Origin: Branchiostoma lanceolatum | Taxonomy: Eukaryota; Chordata; Leptocardii; Amphioxiformes; Branchiostomatidae | Reading direction: 5' to 3' | Assembly: GCF_035083965.1 (NCBI RefSeq) | Contig: NC_089738.1 | Coordinates: 11,124,734-11,188,733, forward strand | DNA: 64,000 nt | In this document: positions 44,226 through 58,055 of the stretch, piece after piece | Layout: the number at the start of each line of letters is the position of its first letter | Position numbering within the stretch: position 1 is the first letter of the stretch | Position numbers and translations under genes: made by a program | The notes under the pieces: model-generated | What the model saw: only the letters and a program-made list of their open reading frames with translations | What the model was told of the DNA's origin: nothing | The model's database searches: none

Positions 44226-44231
44226 AATAAA
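44226..44231 (+). terminator. Candidate poly(A) signal of SPRYD3
   Basis: AATAAA lies 439 bp after the SPRYD3 stop and is followed within 40 bp by GT-rich sequence (TGTGTGTTGGTG). Confidence 0.65.
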
Positions 44232-46044
44232 TCTTTTGGAAACAACCTTGTGTGTTGGTGACTGTTCAATGAACTAAGTTATGTTTGTTGATAGATCACA
44301 GGAAGAGTAGAGGTAGCTGCAATATACTCCTATATATACTGCTAACTGTGGATCTGAACAAACTCAAACTTAAGGAGTAGTGTATACCAGCATGTTCCAC
44401 AGCCCCAGGTTTTTCCATTATTTCAGTAATCCTCAGCTCATTGCATGACTTATGCCCTACCTGTTATTCTGGTCTTTTTCATATCAATTGTTGTTGGTCA
44501 TTAGCAACATGATTCTGTTGAATGGCAGAATGGCAGATGTTGGAGAAAAACCTGATTTATACTAATGGACCTTAACTCACTCAACCCTTCTTACTCCCAG
44601 AGGGAGCATGGCTCCTCCTAACCTGTTAATGGACTTCCACATGGCTCTGTCCCTTGCCACCGCCAAGGCTGTGAAGTGTGAAGATGCCAAGTACTTTGAA
44701 TTAATCTCCAAGCAGATGTAGTTATGTAGATAACGGCGCGCCTCTCGGCTACACAACTCCCTCGGCTACACAACTCCCTTGCCGGCATTAGAGCCCCCCC
44801 CCCCTCCCAATATATATGCCGCCGTTATAGGAAGCCTGCACAGGGGGCTACTTAAACACTGACAATGAGCTCTTTCTAACATCAGGTTTGAAACTACCTT
44901 GGATTCCATATACGAGGTTTGGTAAAAGATTAGTTTTGTGTGGATGGTTGTTAACCCATCACACAACCCCACCTGGATATATAGGGGACTCAATTTCACA
45001 GAAGAAGGGAAAGGTTGTTTTTTCTGTGTTGAAACAATTGTATAGTACAATAGTAATACATCAGAAACACATGCAGTGCCATGACTTAGTCTTTGCAGTG
45101 AAAAGGTTACCGTGAAAATAAAACCATAAAATTTCAAAATTCATAGTAATGCTCACAGGTTCATTAAGAATGCATGGCATACAAAAGGACACAAAAAGAG
45201 GCTGAAAATAAACTGCAGCCAATTACTATTACGGAATGCTATATGGTATGATTAGGACTTTGATACCCTAGAGTTGACATTTCATTAATTTTCCCCATAA
45301 TGCGTTGATATGATATCCCTTCATTCTGTCTGTGCCTGCTTGTTCACATTCACCTTTGCCTAACTCAGTAACTTCGCCAAACCCCGCTGGTTACCGGAAA
45401 CCCCCTTTACAGCCTCCCGTCTGTGACGTAGGCCCAACACTGGGATGCAAGACGCCGCTGGGAGCTCTGTTGGTTTGCACGGGCAGGTCAGCGAGGTGGG
45501 GCAAAACTCCGCTTTTTTATCACTTCTCACCATAGAACTGTACCTTATAAACCACGACAGTAGTCTGTTGGTAAGATACTCCGTGTACTTGACTTTGGGC
45601 GCAGTAGCGGGCACGAGACACGGGAAATTTAGGAGGCAAAACACACAGACGGATGTAGGGTGGGGAGGGGGGCGCCCGAGACAACAACTCTTTTCATATT
45701 CATGACACTTGTGGGTTTTTAGAGTCGACTTTTGCTCCCGCTTGAGTTATGTTTGCGAGCAAAAAATAGGGGGGAAACTAGCAATCATCTTAACCGCCGT
45801 GACTGTCCCTTAGACCGCCTGTTTGGCTTGATGTTGTTGGCTGTGTAGATGGGAGAGTTTGTCGTTGTTGATTTTTGTGTGCAAGACTCGGGACGAGTTT
45901 TCGCCATGATAGGTGAGATTTGATCCCGCGAGTTGTGATCTTAGCCCTGGGCGCGACTCATGCACTTCCGCTCGTGCTTCCAACAAATAAAAAAAGATAA
46001 CGATCGTTTTGTTGTCCTCCTCCTTCTAGCTCCCAGACTGAAAG
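44232..46044. other. Intergenic DNA and 5' region of the FARP-like gene
   Basis: A solo MITE end is at about 44704-44723. A 20-bp duplication (CCTCGGCTACACAACTCCCT) lies near 44752-44778. A weak copy of the TACTGTAA repeat family lies near 45014-45150. A possible 5' UTR splice acceptor (CCTCCTCCTTCTAG) ends at 46029, 15 bp before the FARP-like ATG. No other gene. Confidence 0.5.
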
Positions 46045-49000
46045 ATGAGCGGGATAGAAGTAGCGGACAACCGGACGGAAGGAGTCGAACTCCGCGATGT
46101 CCAGCCCAGGAGAAGACCCGAGGTGGGCAATGGCGGGGACCCGCCGCCTCAGCAGCACAACAACAACGTTCCCGCCCGGAACGGCCCCACCTCCAACAAC
46201 AGGACAGCCAGGAAAGGAAAATGTATTCCCGTCAAAGTGCTCCTCTTGGACGACACACTATCGACTTTTGAGATACAGGTAAACAATTGTGATTTTATTA
46301 GCAAAGACGCAAGAAAAAAGTATGGCCCTTGAGGCTACCAAAGGGTACACCGTGTACCAGGTGTTGGTCAGTTGTGTTTGTTAATTAGGTCTGTTACACC
46401 CAGAAAAACACAGGAGGGTGGGGACATAAAGAGAAAGAAAATGACAAAAAAAATTAATCATGTTTCTCTGCAAATTTTACGAAGATAGAAACATTCAGAC
46501 CTACAGAAACTACAATCAAACAGTTCCAGAGAAACCTTGCCACAAATAATGCACACACACGCACCAAAGCATTGGAGTCTGGAGGTACGCAGACCAAATA
46601 CCCCCTGATGTTTATGCTAATTGTTGCAAGCACGAATAGTACTCATTTATATGTAGCTGCACATTGAGCATTTCAAATTCAAAGTTCGACTGCTCTTTTG
46701 AAAATAAAAACTACCATTCTGAAAGAAATTCTTGATATTGAGGTATTATCTGTATCTGTATTATGTTACAAAGTTTCTTCTTCCTTTTCAATATTCCCTT
46801 CCATAAGTCTTGTACTTCTTGTGCAAAAGTGTTGCAGAAAATATAAAGTATTTTTGGACAGGGTGTATCTACGACAATTACTATTTGGTTGAAGAATCAA
46901 GGATTGCAATTTTCCTTGTGCTGATAAGTTTTATTGTATTCATAAGAATGCACCTTTGCACAAACTATTGAGGTTAACTGTGTTTTGCCATTGATGCAAG
47001 CTTTTTCTTGAAGTTGAGATATAGAATCAATGTTTCTGATGATAAACATTTTTGTGCTGTTGTTTATAACTTCATTGTCATTGAAATTGTCAACCCTTTA
47101 GTCATAGGAAGTTGTAGAACGAGTGACAATTACTGAATTAGTGAATAACAGTTGTCTGAGTCACCTTTTTTCTAAACAATGCACACATTCATTGTCTATG
47201 TTTTAAATATAGTATTCCATGAAACAGTGTCAGTTATACAATGCTTTTTTGATTGAAAACATTTAGAATTGTGCCAAAGTGTTGTGAAATTGACACTGTA
47301 GCTAATGTTATAATCACAGCCTTTAATTGTTTTGGACATTGTGGTGTTGTGTTGCTTGATACCATGTGGTTTGGATTATTGCTGGGTTCCAACTGTTTCA
47401 AGTTTGTTGGTCTTTAGTGCAATTGTATTCTTTAAACTTTGTGGTCATATACTGAACTCTAACTTCTAAGCTGCTAGATATAATTTTAGGCCACACTCAT
47501 GGTTTTAAAATTTTGAAGAAAAAAAAGCTGGTCTAGAAGATGACCATAAAATCAGGCAGATGGGAGGCCTATATCTTGATTCACACAGTACCAGGGAGTA
47601 AATGTACTATTACTATATTAGTTAGAGTCAAACGTTCCTTTTTCAAGTTTTTGCCATCTGTTTTCATGTTGTCCTCAGTCATCTCTTGTTGAAATTTTAG
47701 TCCAAAATGTCAGAGACCCAAGGAAAGAATTGGTGTCACCTTTCAGGTTCCACTGCCTGCACAGTGGCACACCCACAATGACCTCCCACTTTTTTTGGCA
47801 CAAACAGTAACAACATGTTTTCTTGCACAACAGCCCATGGGAATTGGCCAAAAGAATGGGAAGAAAACTGAAATTCTGTATAACAACTCCCACCAACGAA
47901 CATGATCTAACATAGAGGTTCTACTTGAATTGTAGTACAGGCCTCTGTAGGATAAGTTGTCGACCTTTATGTATGGCCCCTGAACTAGAGCACTAGGCTA
48001 CCTGCATTTATAAACTATTTGCATAGACTGAACTCAGGTTGCATAGTGCAAGGGGTTAAGCATTTACTCTGCGCAGTGTCAATATTACTGGAGACAGCAG
48101 TTATACATGTACTACCAAGGGTAGCCCCCCACTGAGACACAGGATTTTCTACCACCAGGAATTGAAAATGATTGGCAGATATGTTGGGCCAATGGCATGA
48201 GGTGCTTCTTTATGAGATACGTTCTATTCAAGGCCACCATGCAGCCGATAATAAATTGGTCCGGAGTAAAAATAGCAGACGATTTGAGGTCAATAGGTTG
48301 CGGATGCTTTATGAGAGGCAATATGAGCAATGTCATGAGCATTAAATATGTATTTGAAATTTTGAAAAGAGCCTGCTGGCAAATTTTACTACATACAGAT
48401 TTCACATTGACATTATTCCATGAGGTACTGTAAGCGTATTTATTTTCACAGCATTTTTTTTAGCTAAAAAAAGGTTTTGCTGTGTTTTAAGTTTGTAGAT
48501 GAGACAATTCTATAGTACGGTAGTGACAGGAGGTAGACATATTCGTCGCGATGTCATGAATTTGCGATGGAGTGGTCACCATGAAAAATGCAATATTAAA
48601 ACCACTGTGAAAGTTTCATGATTTACAGTATGCTCAAAATTAGCTGTTTAACCAATGAGAGAGTGGCTGTACCTCAGTCAATTTGTTTTGCATTTCTAAG
48701 TGACAAGTCTTTCTTTTGCAATTCTTTCTACTTTTTGACCAAGGTTGGTGGGGCCACGACAATGACTTTTAGGTAGTTAACCTTCGCCAGTTTTTGTCTT
48801 AGGAACGAAAAATGATTAGAATTCATACACAGAGAGATGTAAAGGTCAGCTTTGTGCTGCTTGGCAAAAGAAGGAGAAAAACACCCAAAGAACACAAGTT
48901 TTCAATACTGGTGAGATTTGCAGCCATGTGGTAGAAGTGGCAACATTCCTTGGTCCGATCTCTGAACCCTTGGCATGTCTTTGTCGTGCTGAGTTGTTTA

Positions 49001-52000
49001 TCTGGCCCTGTTTGTTTTGGCTTTTACAAATGTTGTGGGCCAGCACTCAGCGGAGGGAGAGATATTTGCAGATCTTGGTTTGAGATTAGTATGTGTGACT
49101 TGCTCTGGGTTTAAAACGTCCTCGAGTTGGCATTAGTTTGGTGGTTCAGATAGTGGTTCCCTTGGTATACATTGTCAGAAAAACAACACCAACACCAAAT
49201 CTCCAAACTTTGTAGTCCAGGAAACCCCCTTTTCTCATCTCTCCTCAAGTTGTTCCTTGGTAACTGCCTGATAACTGAATAGGTTTTTCAAGAGAGATTT
49301 AAAACCTGCTCATTCTAAAGAACGCTCATCGCTAGGCAGTTTTCTTGTGTTTTTTCTGCAGTTATTTTCAAATGTCTGTGTAAAGGAATGGCAAGAAAAT
49401 TGCCTTTGGACATAAATAGTATAATCTTACATTGAGTGTACATGTATAGGCTTGATGATTGGCGACTGTTGTTTGGTGTGTTTACTGTTTTACATGCCAA
49501 CAGGTTTTGATTTTAACTTTTATGGTTCTCAAACACCTAAATGTTCATAACTTACACAGTTCAAAGTTACAAGACAGGTATATTTTATCCTATCAGTCAG
49601 CTGTGTTTGTTTGCATGTGTCAAGAGGACTGTTGGTTTTAGAGATACTGTAAGTTCATTTAGATTCGCAGCACATAAATTTTGGGACACAATAAATTTCA
49701 AGTGTCTTTGAGTTCGTGGTTGAATCAACTGTAGTAACGCAAAGAAAGACATAGCACATCTTAGGATGGTCAGAGCTCACAGTAAAAATGGTGAACATAA
49801 AATGCCGGTGAATATTTCACAATTTACGGTATCAAGTAAACAGGAAAATTTCAGTCAAGTGGTTATGTGCCTTGGTCAAAATTTACTTCTTTATTATCTT
49901 TACCAAGAAGGTTTAATGTTTTTGGTAGCATGCTTTTGTAGATTTGTGGTTGAACAGAATAACTCAAGAAGCCACAGATGGATTGTAATGATGTTTGGTG
50001 TATGGTAAAGGTCTAATTTTGTTGTCTAGGTAGTTGGAGTGGATTCATAGTTACTAAACATGACATTTGTTACCTTGGAAAATTGTAAGTAATATGTATT
50101 TTTACCTAGAAATATTGTTGCTGGTTGGTATTTCAAGCCCTAGTACTATTAGATAAAGGTAAATATTCTGGCATAAAGATGAATGCTTTATCAATTTTAC
50201 AAGTTAAGTTTGAGCAATCGTGGCGTCAAATGGCTGAGTTCACAGTTTCAATTCCTGGCATTTCTGGCTAGATGTTATGGCCCTGAGAAAGGCACTTTAC
50301 ATGACTTTCCATACTCTGCCCAGGTGTAAAAATGGGTACCTGACTTTGGTTGGGGAGGTAAAAGGCAGTGGAAGGAGAGGGATAGGCTCTGCCTTCCTAC
50401 GGCTCAGCCCCTACAGCCTCAAAAAAGCTTTGGGACTACCTTTACCTTTTCTTAGCAGATCAATGAGCAGACTATTTCGTATTATCGGATTTATCCTTTG
50501 ATTAAAAGTTGAAGTAAAGGCTGATTGTGAATTTACATCAGGAACAAATCCCTAAGGAGAAAGCAGGTGTTCTGTAGATGCGTGTGTATCGAGTACCATA
50601 TGGTACATCGATATACCCTGATTTTAATGTTGCGGCTTCTATAACTGTCGAGTATAACAGAATGGGAAATCTATGGTAGTAGTCACTACATATTTGTTAT
50701 GTATCATTAGTATGCTTTGATTTTAGACTGTCGGCTTTGGGACTGCTTAGCTGAAATTAGGTTGTCAATTTCTATTTGTTGACTCAAATAGACTCATTCG
50801 ATACTTAGAGCATGAAAGTTATTAACTATGATCAAGATTGAAACTAGAAAATGAGCATGTCGGAGAAAAGTACCGACTGTTGAGCAAATGTCTTGAACCT
50901 TCGCTTTCGAGATGTCCATTACTGTTTGTGTGAGATTTATATCCTCATTAGTAGAAATTTATCTTCAGGTTAGAAAATTGGAAAACGTTGCACCCAATTT
51001 CTGCCAGGCAAATAATCACTGAAGGCATCTGTGCAGATTTAAATCATAATGGACATTCCTAATCAGTTATTCATGACATAGTCTCAAGGGGGTAAGATAA
51101 GGCGCAGTTTACATTACGTTTTTCGCGTCAGCGGCGAAATTTCCCGCTGTCGGGAGGCCGCTGTCGCGACGTCTCTAGACACACCGCCCGGAAATCTGAC
51201 AGACACCTGCGGTGCTTGCATTTCGCCATCTTGTAGAAAGTATCGGGCGTAAGCATAACAAAAGCAAGAAACAAAATTGTATGATTGTACAACGGTAGAC
51301 GGCGTCTCCCCGCCCGTATTAAACTACAATGCAAAGCCTTGTTTATGTGTAGATATTCCATGCTCATCACTCGTAAATGTGGGGAGGGGGGTACAAGTAC
51401 GATAAATATATCCGCGGGGAAATGAATGCACGGCACAAAAGTCGCCGCGGATCCCGCGAATCTCTCTCTCTATATATATACCGGGGATCTAAGTAGACTT
51501 ACAGTATGCTAATCAACGCGTGCTTTATGCTAATCGCCGAAACCCTGACTCCCGCTGACGCGAGCCCGACGTATTCTCTTTAGACGGAGTTTGAAGTTGA
51601 CGGGGACTCCCGCTGTGCTGACGGGCGACGGCTTCGAAGCTGACGGGAGAAAATTTGTTGACAGCGGGACTACGTCGACGGGAATTGTCTTTACACGGGG
51701 TTCCCGCTGTCGCCAGTGGCGCTGACGCCAGTGGCGCTGACGGCAAAAGTATAATGTAAAGAGAGCCTTATAGTTCTAGTTTGGCTACAGGGTTTGCTCC
51801 TGTATCAGTCTTTGGACCTTTTGTCTTGCTTTGGTTAAGTTTAGAAACAAGTTTTCAAGTAGTACAAAAGCTTTGTGGGAAAATTACACTTACCTTACCT
51901 AAAGAGACATATGTTACAATGAATAGATTTTGTTTGGGCATCATTGTCAATGTCATTAAGGGATTCTGTTGATTTTCATGAAAGTCATCCTTGTACTATT

Positions 52001-55000
52001 CCACTCATGCCTTATTCTACAGTCAAACTTGTACTACAACTTATACATAAGGACCACCCGGCCAATATCACCACTTTTTGATGATCCCTTAGATAACTTC
52101 CCCATTGACGCAAGCATTGAGAATCTGTCTATAGTGACCACCTGTCCACCTGCCAGATTTTATTGGTCCCCTGAGTGGTCTTCCTGGGCAGTTTTTACTG
52201 CATGAAATCTTAAAGATTGCAGTCGCACATTTTTGGAATCATAACACTGTTCTGAGATTTGCTGTGTCTATACTAGTGTTTGTACTTCAGACGAATACTA
52301 TGTACAGTATTGCTGATCTTTGGTATATGTTAGCAGTTTTTCACCTAGGTCTGTTCCAGTGACGGTATTACTTTCCCTATTGTGCCTTTTAATAGCCTTT
52401 TTCTGTGAAATGACTGAAGGTAGTTTAAAGTGGTCTGCATTAGACTTGTGACACGCTTTAGTGCATCTTCTTTCCTGGGACAGATAGTTTATAGACTGGG
52501 TTTAACCCAGTATTGATTGTTTTCTGACTGGGAAGGTAAAAAATAGATCTTTGCTACATGCAAAATGCTCCGTCCCAGAAAACGTCCAATCTCTGTCCCA
52601 AGAAACATATTATGATGGCCCTGTCTAAGGCAACATCAATTTATTTCATTCTTGCACATCTTGAAGTGAAAATAAAGAGGACAACGTCATGAAAACAGAC
52701 CCCTGGTAGCAAAACTTGGATCTGAATTGCTATTACATGTACATGTATATTGCCAGGGCTTGAAATTAATTTTTGGAGATTGGTGCACTGGTGTACCTAA
52801 CTTAAAAATTTAGATGCACTGCAGAAAAATTTGGTTCTGCAACAAAAAATAAATTAGAATGTCTGCAAAACCTAATTGTTAACTTTACTGCCTGTCTTCA
52901 GAACTTGAACATGGAAAAGCTGGAATTCTTAAGCTAACGTCAACAAGGGTTTTATGATTTTTTCTGACATTTGGATGTCAAGGATATGCTGTATACTATT
53001 GTACAATAGTACCTTTACATGCATAACCCTACACAAATATCTAGGTGCACTGGTGTAAAAAATTAGGTGCAAAGTTCTCCTTCTGGGCACCCGTCCCAAT
53101 ATTCCGTGTCCCAATTGCACTCAAACTGTGTGTACCAAGGTACAGGCTTTCCAATCAGACTGGTTTCATATTCGTTTTTCCAGTTAAGCATTATCCGAGA
53201 TCCAGCAATTGAATTGATGTGGCTCATGCACGAGTCCACCAGGCCTGCTCCAGTAGTTCCGAGTGCAATATATTGGATTCACCCTACCTCTTCAAATTTC
53301 TACATTGTATCGACCAGCCACATAACCGCAGTCATATATAACAAGCCATGGCACTTTCTTATTCAGGCAGCACATCTGGTGTGGTACATATTAAACATGA
53401 ATTTGCACTTCTGGAGATCTAAGAGGTGTGTCGTTGGTGTATGAAGAGAGCAGATACATTTTCAAAAGCACTAATGGATCCCTGGCAACTTGCCCATTTT
53501 AGAATTAATAACTTTTATTGATATTCCGTGCTGCTGATATGACATTTGTATGGCCGTTTAGTATAGGCAAATGTCATGAAATATCAAGGGCTGTAATTTG
53601 GAGTTTGGAATATCAGACATTTTGTGGGGTAGATATAGAAAGAGCCAGAATTTGTATTCAGTAGGCATACTGAGACAGGAAGTGTCTATGAATTCTCTCT
53701 TCAGGGCTTGAAATCCTTTTTTCCATTGCCTGCAAAATGTGACTGTTGATACTGAGAAAAGTTACAAATTTCACATATTTTTTCTGCCCTTTTCAAGATT
53801 TTTATGCAAATTTCAGGTTGCAGATGCGTGTTTCGAGCCCTGCGCTCGCACTATGGCTTAGATAGATGCCACAAATGTAGAACTGCGCAGCTGCACGTAT
53901 TTCCAGCCCTGCTTGGTCATGACTCCATCAGTAGAAGATAGCAGCAATTTGTGTTCAGTCAGACAGAAAATTGTGCTGGTTCATGGGCAATTACCCGATG
54001 TCTGCCACTGGTGCTCCCTTCCTGTAGGGACCTAGCCTCCGTTACAGACCTCAGCAGACATTTATTTTCCATCTACGCCCAGTTTTCTGATACTTGCCAG
54101 GTTCTGATTGGTTGCAAAGATCAGATTGCTGTGCGAGATTTCTCAGCCCCACCTGGATAGCAATCAAATCTCCGCGAGCTATCAGAAAAATGTACGTAGT
54201 TTGAGAAAAATGTCTGGTGGGGTCTGCAACAGAGGCTAGAAGGGACCCACATAGGACTTTGATAGAGCCTTCATCAGTTGATGTTATCTTGTTATGGACT
54301 TCTCTTACTACATTGATAATGAAAGGCCATTAAAGAAACTTTCTAGGCTTTCGTGCTGCACGATCCATGTTTCAGAAGATGTGTAGTTGTACTTCACCTG
54401 TGTGTGTCTTGTTTGTTCGTTTTGTTGAATCATTAAACGTCCTCTTGACGTAATATAAAATGTACCTGGTTTGCACTGAAGAGTACAAGCTACATATCCG
54501 GAACAGATTTATATGATTCACTCACATCGACGGGGATGGAACCCTTCTTTTTGATAAGTGTGGTGTTTTTTTTAATGTGCTCAAGTTGTGGCTCTCATCT
54601 AACATTAGAGTCTTCTTGTCACCTTTGCTATGGTTAATGTATGTATCAGTATGTATGATAGGCACAATGATAGGAACTGGCTTTGAAAGTTTGACATTTT
54701 TATATGCAATGTTGCAAAAACTTGCTTTGGAAGAAAGTATATTTTGATTTGCTCTGTAGTTCAATGACTGAAAGTTGAAGCAAAACAGTAATATGTAATA
54801 TGTAAGTTGCTCTGGTAGTTGGAAAATTTTTGCCTCACGAGTCAAACAGGAATAGATTTTGATGGGCTATTTAGTTACAAATTTATGGCTCTGCCATTAA
54901 GGTAAGCCTGCCTAGAAGCCGAACAGGCACTTTGATATGCTATGTAGGTGGCTCAAGCTAGCCTTTGAATGCTCCTGCAGTTACAGATAGAGGGCTCTTA

Positions 55001-56805
55001 ACTTTAGGAAAAGCTGCCTTGCAGCAATACAGGAATAGATTTTTAAAATGCTATGTAAGTCAACCTAACATTTGAAAAATCTTCCCTCAAAGGCAAATAG
55101 GAATAGATTTTGGTTTTGCTTGTGATTTCAGATACATGTATCAGCATTGAAAAGATTTAAAGCTCTAGTGTTCGGAAAGCTTGCCTGAGATCAAAACTAG
55201 AATAGAATTCTAATATTGAGTAATGCTGTGTAGTTACAAGCCCTGTTAAAATTCATGGCTGCGGTGTGCGGAAAAACTTGCCTCTGGGCCGAAAAGGAAT
55301 TGATTTCTGATACATGCTGCACTTACCTGTTAAAGTTTATGCTTCAAGTGTTTGGAAAGCTTGCCTCAGAGCATATTCGGATTTATGATATGCCATTTAC
55401 TCCCTATTATGACCATTAAAATTCATCATAGTGGAAAGACTTGCTTTAGAGAAAAACAAGACTAGATTTCTGATATATATACAGCCAATACTGCCCCTAA
55501 AATACCACTCAGGGGACAAATAGAATTTAGTCTATGTAGTATGTGGCCATTTCGTTACTATAGTCTATAGACAGGATTCTTCGGGAACACCAAAAAGTGG
55601 TCCTTATGTAGAGATTTGATTGTATGTACATGTGTACAAAATGAAGTTACTAGCACTGTTAAAATGCATGGTACTGCTGCAAAAAGCTGATTTGAGCACT
55701 GTGTTTTTCAGACGAAGGCGTGTGGCCAGGAGCTCTTCAATGCGGTGAAGGACCATCTGCAGTTGGGAGAGTCTGACTACTTTGGGCTGGAATACAATGA
55801 CCCTGATGGAAACACTGTACGTCGACACACCAAACAATACACTACACATCCCGTGGGGTGGCCTCTCTCAAAATCTCAGTCAAAATGTGTGAATGCAGAA
55901 ATTTGACTCTCAAAATGGTGGACACGTTGCATACATCTGCATACTACAGGCATTTTCTTATTGGTTAAACAGATACATTTTGTAGTTTTGAATAGATATT
56001 TGATTTTTAAGGATTTTAAGTAGAATGATTTTTTATTTGATTATATGGCGTATACAGATATTAGCTGCATAACTTAGATTAAACATATAGCTGTGAGAAA
56101 AGGCGTAATGCTCATACATGTATTATGCAGCATTACCTGGTGGTTTTCAGATTTTTTCATAGGCAGTCATTGTTGATCAGTCAAGTGCAAAATGACAGAT
56201 TGATAGTTATTAATTGGTAAGCTGAATATGTACAGTAATTCAGTGTATTAAACAGCTGTCTATAAGTTACAATAGAAACAATGGTTATTCATGACAATTT
56301 CAGGAAAATACATTCAGCCTACCTTTAGAAGGATATTAGAATTATAATAGATATCTGGTCTGGTCTCAGCATATACTACTTGCTTATGTTTTATGGACCT
56401 TTTAAAGGTTGTAATTTCAGAAAAAAAGATAAGAGGGAGGAAACATTTGGATTGACAAGTTGTTTTTGTTCCCCAGACTTGGTTGGATCCCATGAAAATG
56501 ATCCTGAAGCAAGTGAAAGGTCAGTTGTGATCTTTTTTGTTCTTCATGCCAAACTTACAGTTGGCATTCCAGTACTATTACTAGTGTCAGAAAATGCAAT
56601 GTTACATAGTATTACAATGGTACGAAACAAGCAATGCACTCGTGAAATTGATGATGTCATCACATATTCAGAATTTATTATTTCTTAGATACTTGTTTGA
56701 TTTGAGTGTCTTGTTATCTTTCTCAGATCCCAAGAAAGTCATGTTCCGCTTCTGTGTCAAGTTCTTCAGCCCGGACCCTGGACAGTTGCATGATGAGTTC
56801 ACCAG
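46045..56805 (+). CDS. FARP1/2-like: FARP/FRMD7-type FERM-domain protein, 5' part (first four coding exons)
   Basis: Exons 46045-46278, 55712-55816, 56477-56519 and 56727-56805 join in frame (phases 0,0,1) and end with an open phase-2 donor, so the gene continues beyond 64000. After a polar N-terminal leader (MSGIEVADNR, with Pro and Asn runs) comes the F1 lobe of a FERM domain: VKVLLLDDTLSTFEIQ, CGQELFNAVKDHL, ESDYFGLEYNDPDG, then TWLDPMKMILKQVK and VMFRFCVKFFSPDPGQLHDE. The WLDPMK...KQ(V/I)...VKFFPPDPGQL pattern and the MGEIE-like N-terminus best match FARP2/FARP1 from memory; FRMD7 is close. FARPs add RhoGEF and PH domains that would lie outside the window, so the exact member is unproved. 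Intron 1 is 9.4 kb, and intron 4 holds the large transposon. Confidence 0.85.
48426..48630. repeat. TACTGTAA-ended interspersed repeat, copy 1
   Basis: It starts TACTGTAAGCG and ends TTTCATGATTTACAGTA, so the ends are short inverted repeats bounded by TA. Interior blocks (CTATAGTACGGTAGT, GTCACCATGAAAAATGCA) are shared in part with about 45014-45150. Confidence 0.6.
49645..49831. repeat. TACTGTAA-ended interspersed repeat, copy 2
   Basis: It starts TACTGTAAGTTCATTT and ends TTTCACAATTTACGGTA, the same inverted ends as copy 1. The interior (AGTAACGCAAAGAAAGACAT) is different or very diverged. Confidence 0.6.
50264..50440 (+). mobile_element. SINE-derived fragment in FARP-like intron 1
   Basis: CCCTGAGAAAGGCACTTTAC and ACTCTGCCCAGGTGTAAAAA correspond to the body of the 13985-14230 SINE (TTGGGAAAGGCACTTTACAC), followed by GGCTCTGCCTTCCTACGGCT. 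The tRNA head is missing. Confidence 0.5.
51098..51770. mobile_element. 673-bp GC-rich MITE in FARP-like intron 1
   Basis: Imperfect inverted ends: TAAGGCGCAGTTTACATTA on the left, TAATGTAAAGAGAGCCTTA on the right. Each is followed inward by GTCAGCG-type blocks. The interior is rich in GACGGGAG and CCCGCTGTCG motifs, and CCAGTGGCGCTGACG is duplicated near the right end. GG(N)n-TTTACATT ends resemble some Harbinger MITEs, but I could not settle the target-site duplication. Confidence 0.7.
52018..52201. mobile_element. Tc1/mariner-like MITE, copy 3
   Basis: Reverse-oriented copy of the 41264-41455 family: TACAGTCAAACTTGTA at the left, CAGTTTTTACTGCA at the right, with GGACCACCCGGCC and CACTTTTTGATGATCCCTTA inside. 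Confidence 0.7.
54505..54615. mobile_element. SINE tail fragment
   Basis: CACTCACATCGACGGGGATG, TTTGATAAGTGTGGTG and CTCAAGTTGTGGCTCTC match the tail seen at 38440-38610. Confidence 0.45.
55480..55624. mobile_element. Tc1/mariner-like MITE, copy 4 (degraded)
   Basis: TACAGCCAATACTGCCCCTA at the left and GAGATTTGATTGTA at the right, with CCACTCAGGGGAC and GGAACACCAAAAAGTGGTCC inside. It ends 87 bp before the acceptor of FARP-like exon 2. Confidence 0.65.
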
Positions 56806-58055
56806 GTAAGTTGGGTCTGTTGGGTTAGGGGGTCATGCATGGTTCACAAGGTCAAAAGTACTCTGTGCAGTTTTGCATGTAGCATCCTTCAAGCTAAGAC
56901 AAGGCAATCAGAGATAGCAGACTTCACTCCCCTGCCCATGCCGTTTTGTGGTCCTTCTAGTCCTGCTCTAGGCCCTTGCAATTTGGCCCCACCAATTGTA
57001 AGCTCCTTACAATTCAGCCCTTGGCTGCAAAGAGAGTAGTTGACTACCACAGACAAAAATAGCGACACTTTGGATATATGCATTGTGTATATTGGGAAAC
57101 ATGAACATGCACACACACAGATAAACAGAAAAGCCAAAATGATAGTTCACACACTGGGCGATAAAGTCATTACTGTAATATTGGTCATTCAGCATGTAGG
57201 GCTCTGCATGTAAATGCACATGTCCCAAGACAGGCATGGGTCAATAACCCCACTCAGGGGAATGTCAGGCCTGATGAGCCTCTATTGAAGTCACTGTCTG
57301 CTGATTGACATAAAACAACAATAGAAGAACAATTGGGTCAAAGCTCAGGACCAGGGTCAAGTTCTATACAGTTTTGACTGAGTCCCAAGATAGTTGACCT
57401 GAATACTGTCTGCATATGTTTATCGATTGTCCCACACATGATCGATTAGAGTAGGGGTATTGGACGCCCGGTAAAACCGGTTACACAGCCGGAAAACAGT
57501 GAAAATAGGGCAAATTCAACTCGTTCAACCGGGTACATAACAACGTAAAAATGCTTAAAATTTTATACCAGTAGTTGGAGGAAGTCTTTATCTCATAATC
57601 TGTTCAAGTTTTATTGAAATACCTTCGATCGTAAGCGAGAAATTGCCGGCGGGGTTACGCGGGATTTGGCGGCGGCGGCCCGCGCCCTCCCCAGCCGTGC
57701 CGAAATCTCGCGCAGGTCGGTGACCGATCTGAGCCCGTCTGGGCGTAGCGTGTGCAAAATCTAGAAAAAACTAGCCACTGATTTGTAGCCAACATTGTGA
57801 GCTTCAAGACGATGTATTTTTTTTCCATGTACGACGCCGTAATCGAAAAATATTCACATTTGAAAACTTAAAATCGTGATATCTCGAAAACTTCCCGAGC
57901 AAAATTTTTTAAAAACTTATATCAAACGAAAATTCACAATATTGCCGTTAATTTGATGCCAGATTCGCATATGTGAGCGAATAGGCTACGCGCCAATAAG
58001 GTGCTAGACTTGAGACGATTTTCCCTGCGCCGAGTGTGAACATCCGCGGAGCAAC

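Larger units (their letters stand above)
46279..55711. other. Intron 1 of the FARP-like gene
   Basis: 9.4 kb without a supported nested gene. It contains the repeats listed separately (48426-48630, 49645-49831, 50264-50440, 51098-51770, 52018-52201, 54505-54615, 55480-55624). The rest is AT-rich intron sequence. Confidence 0.8.
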
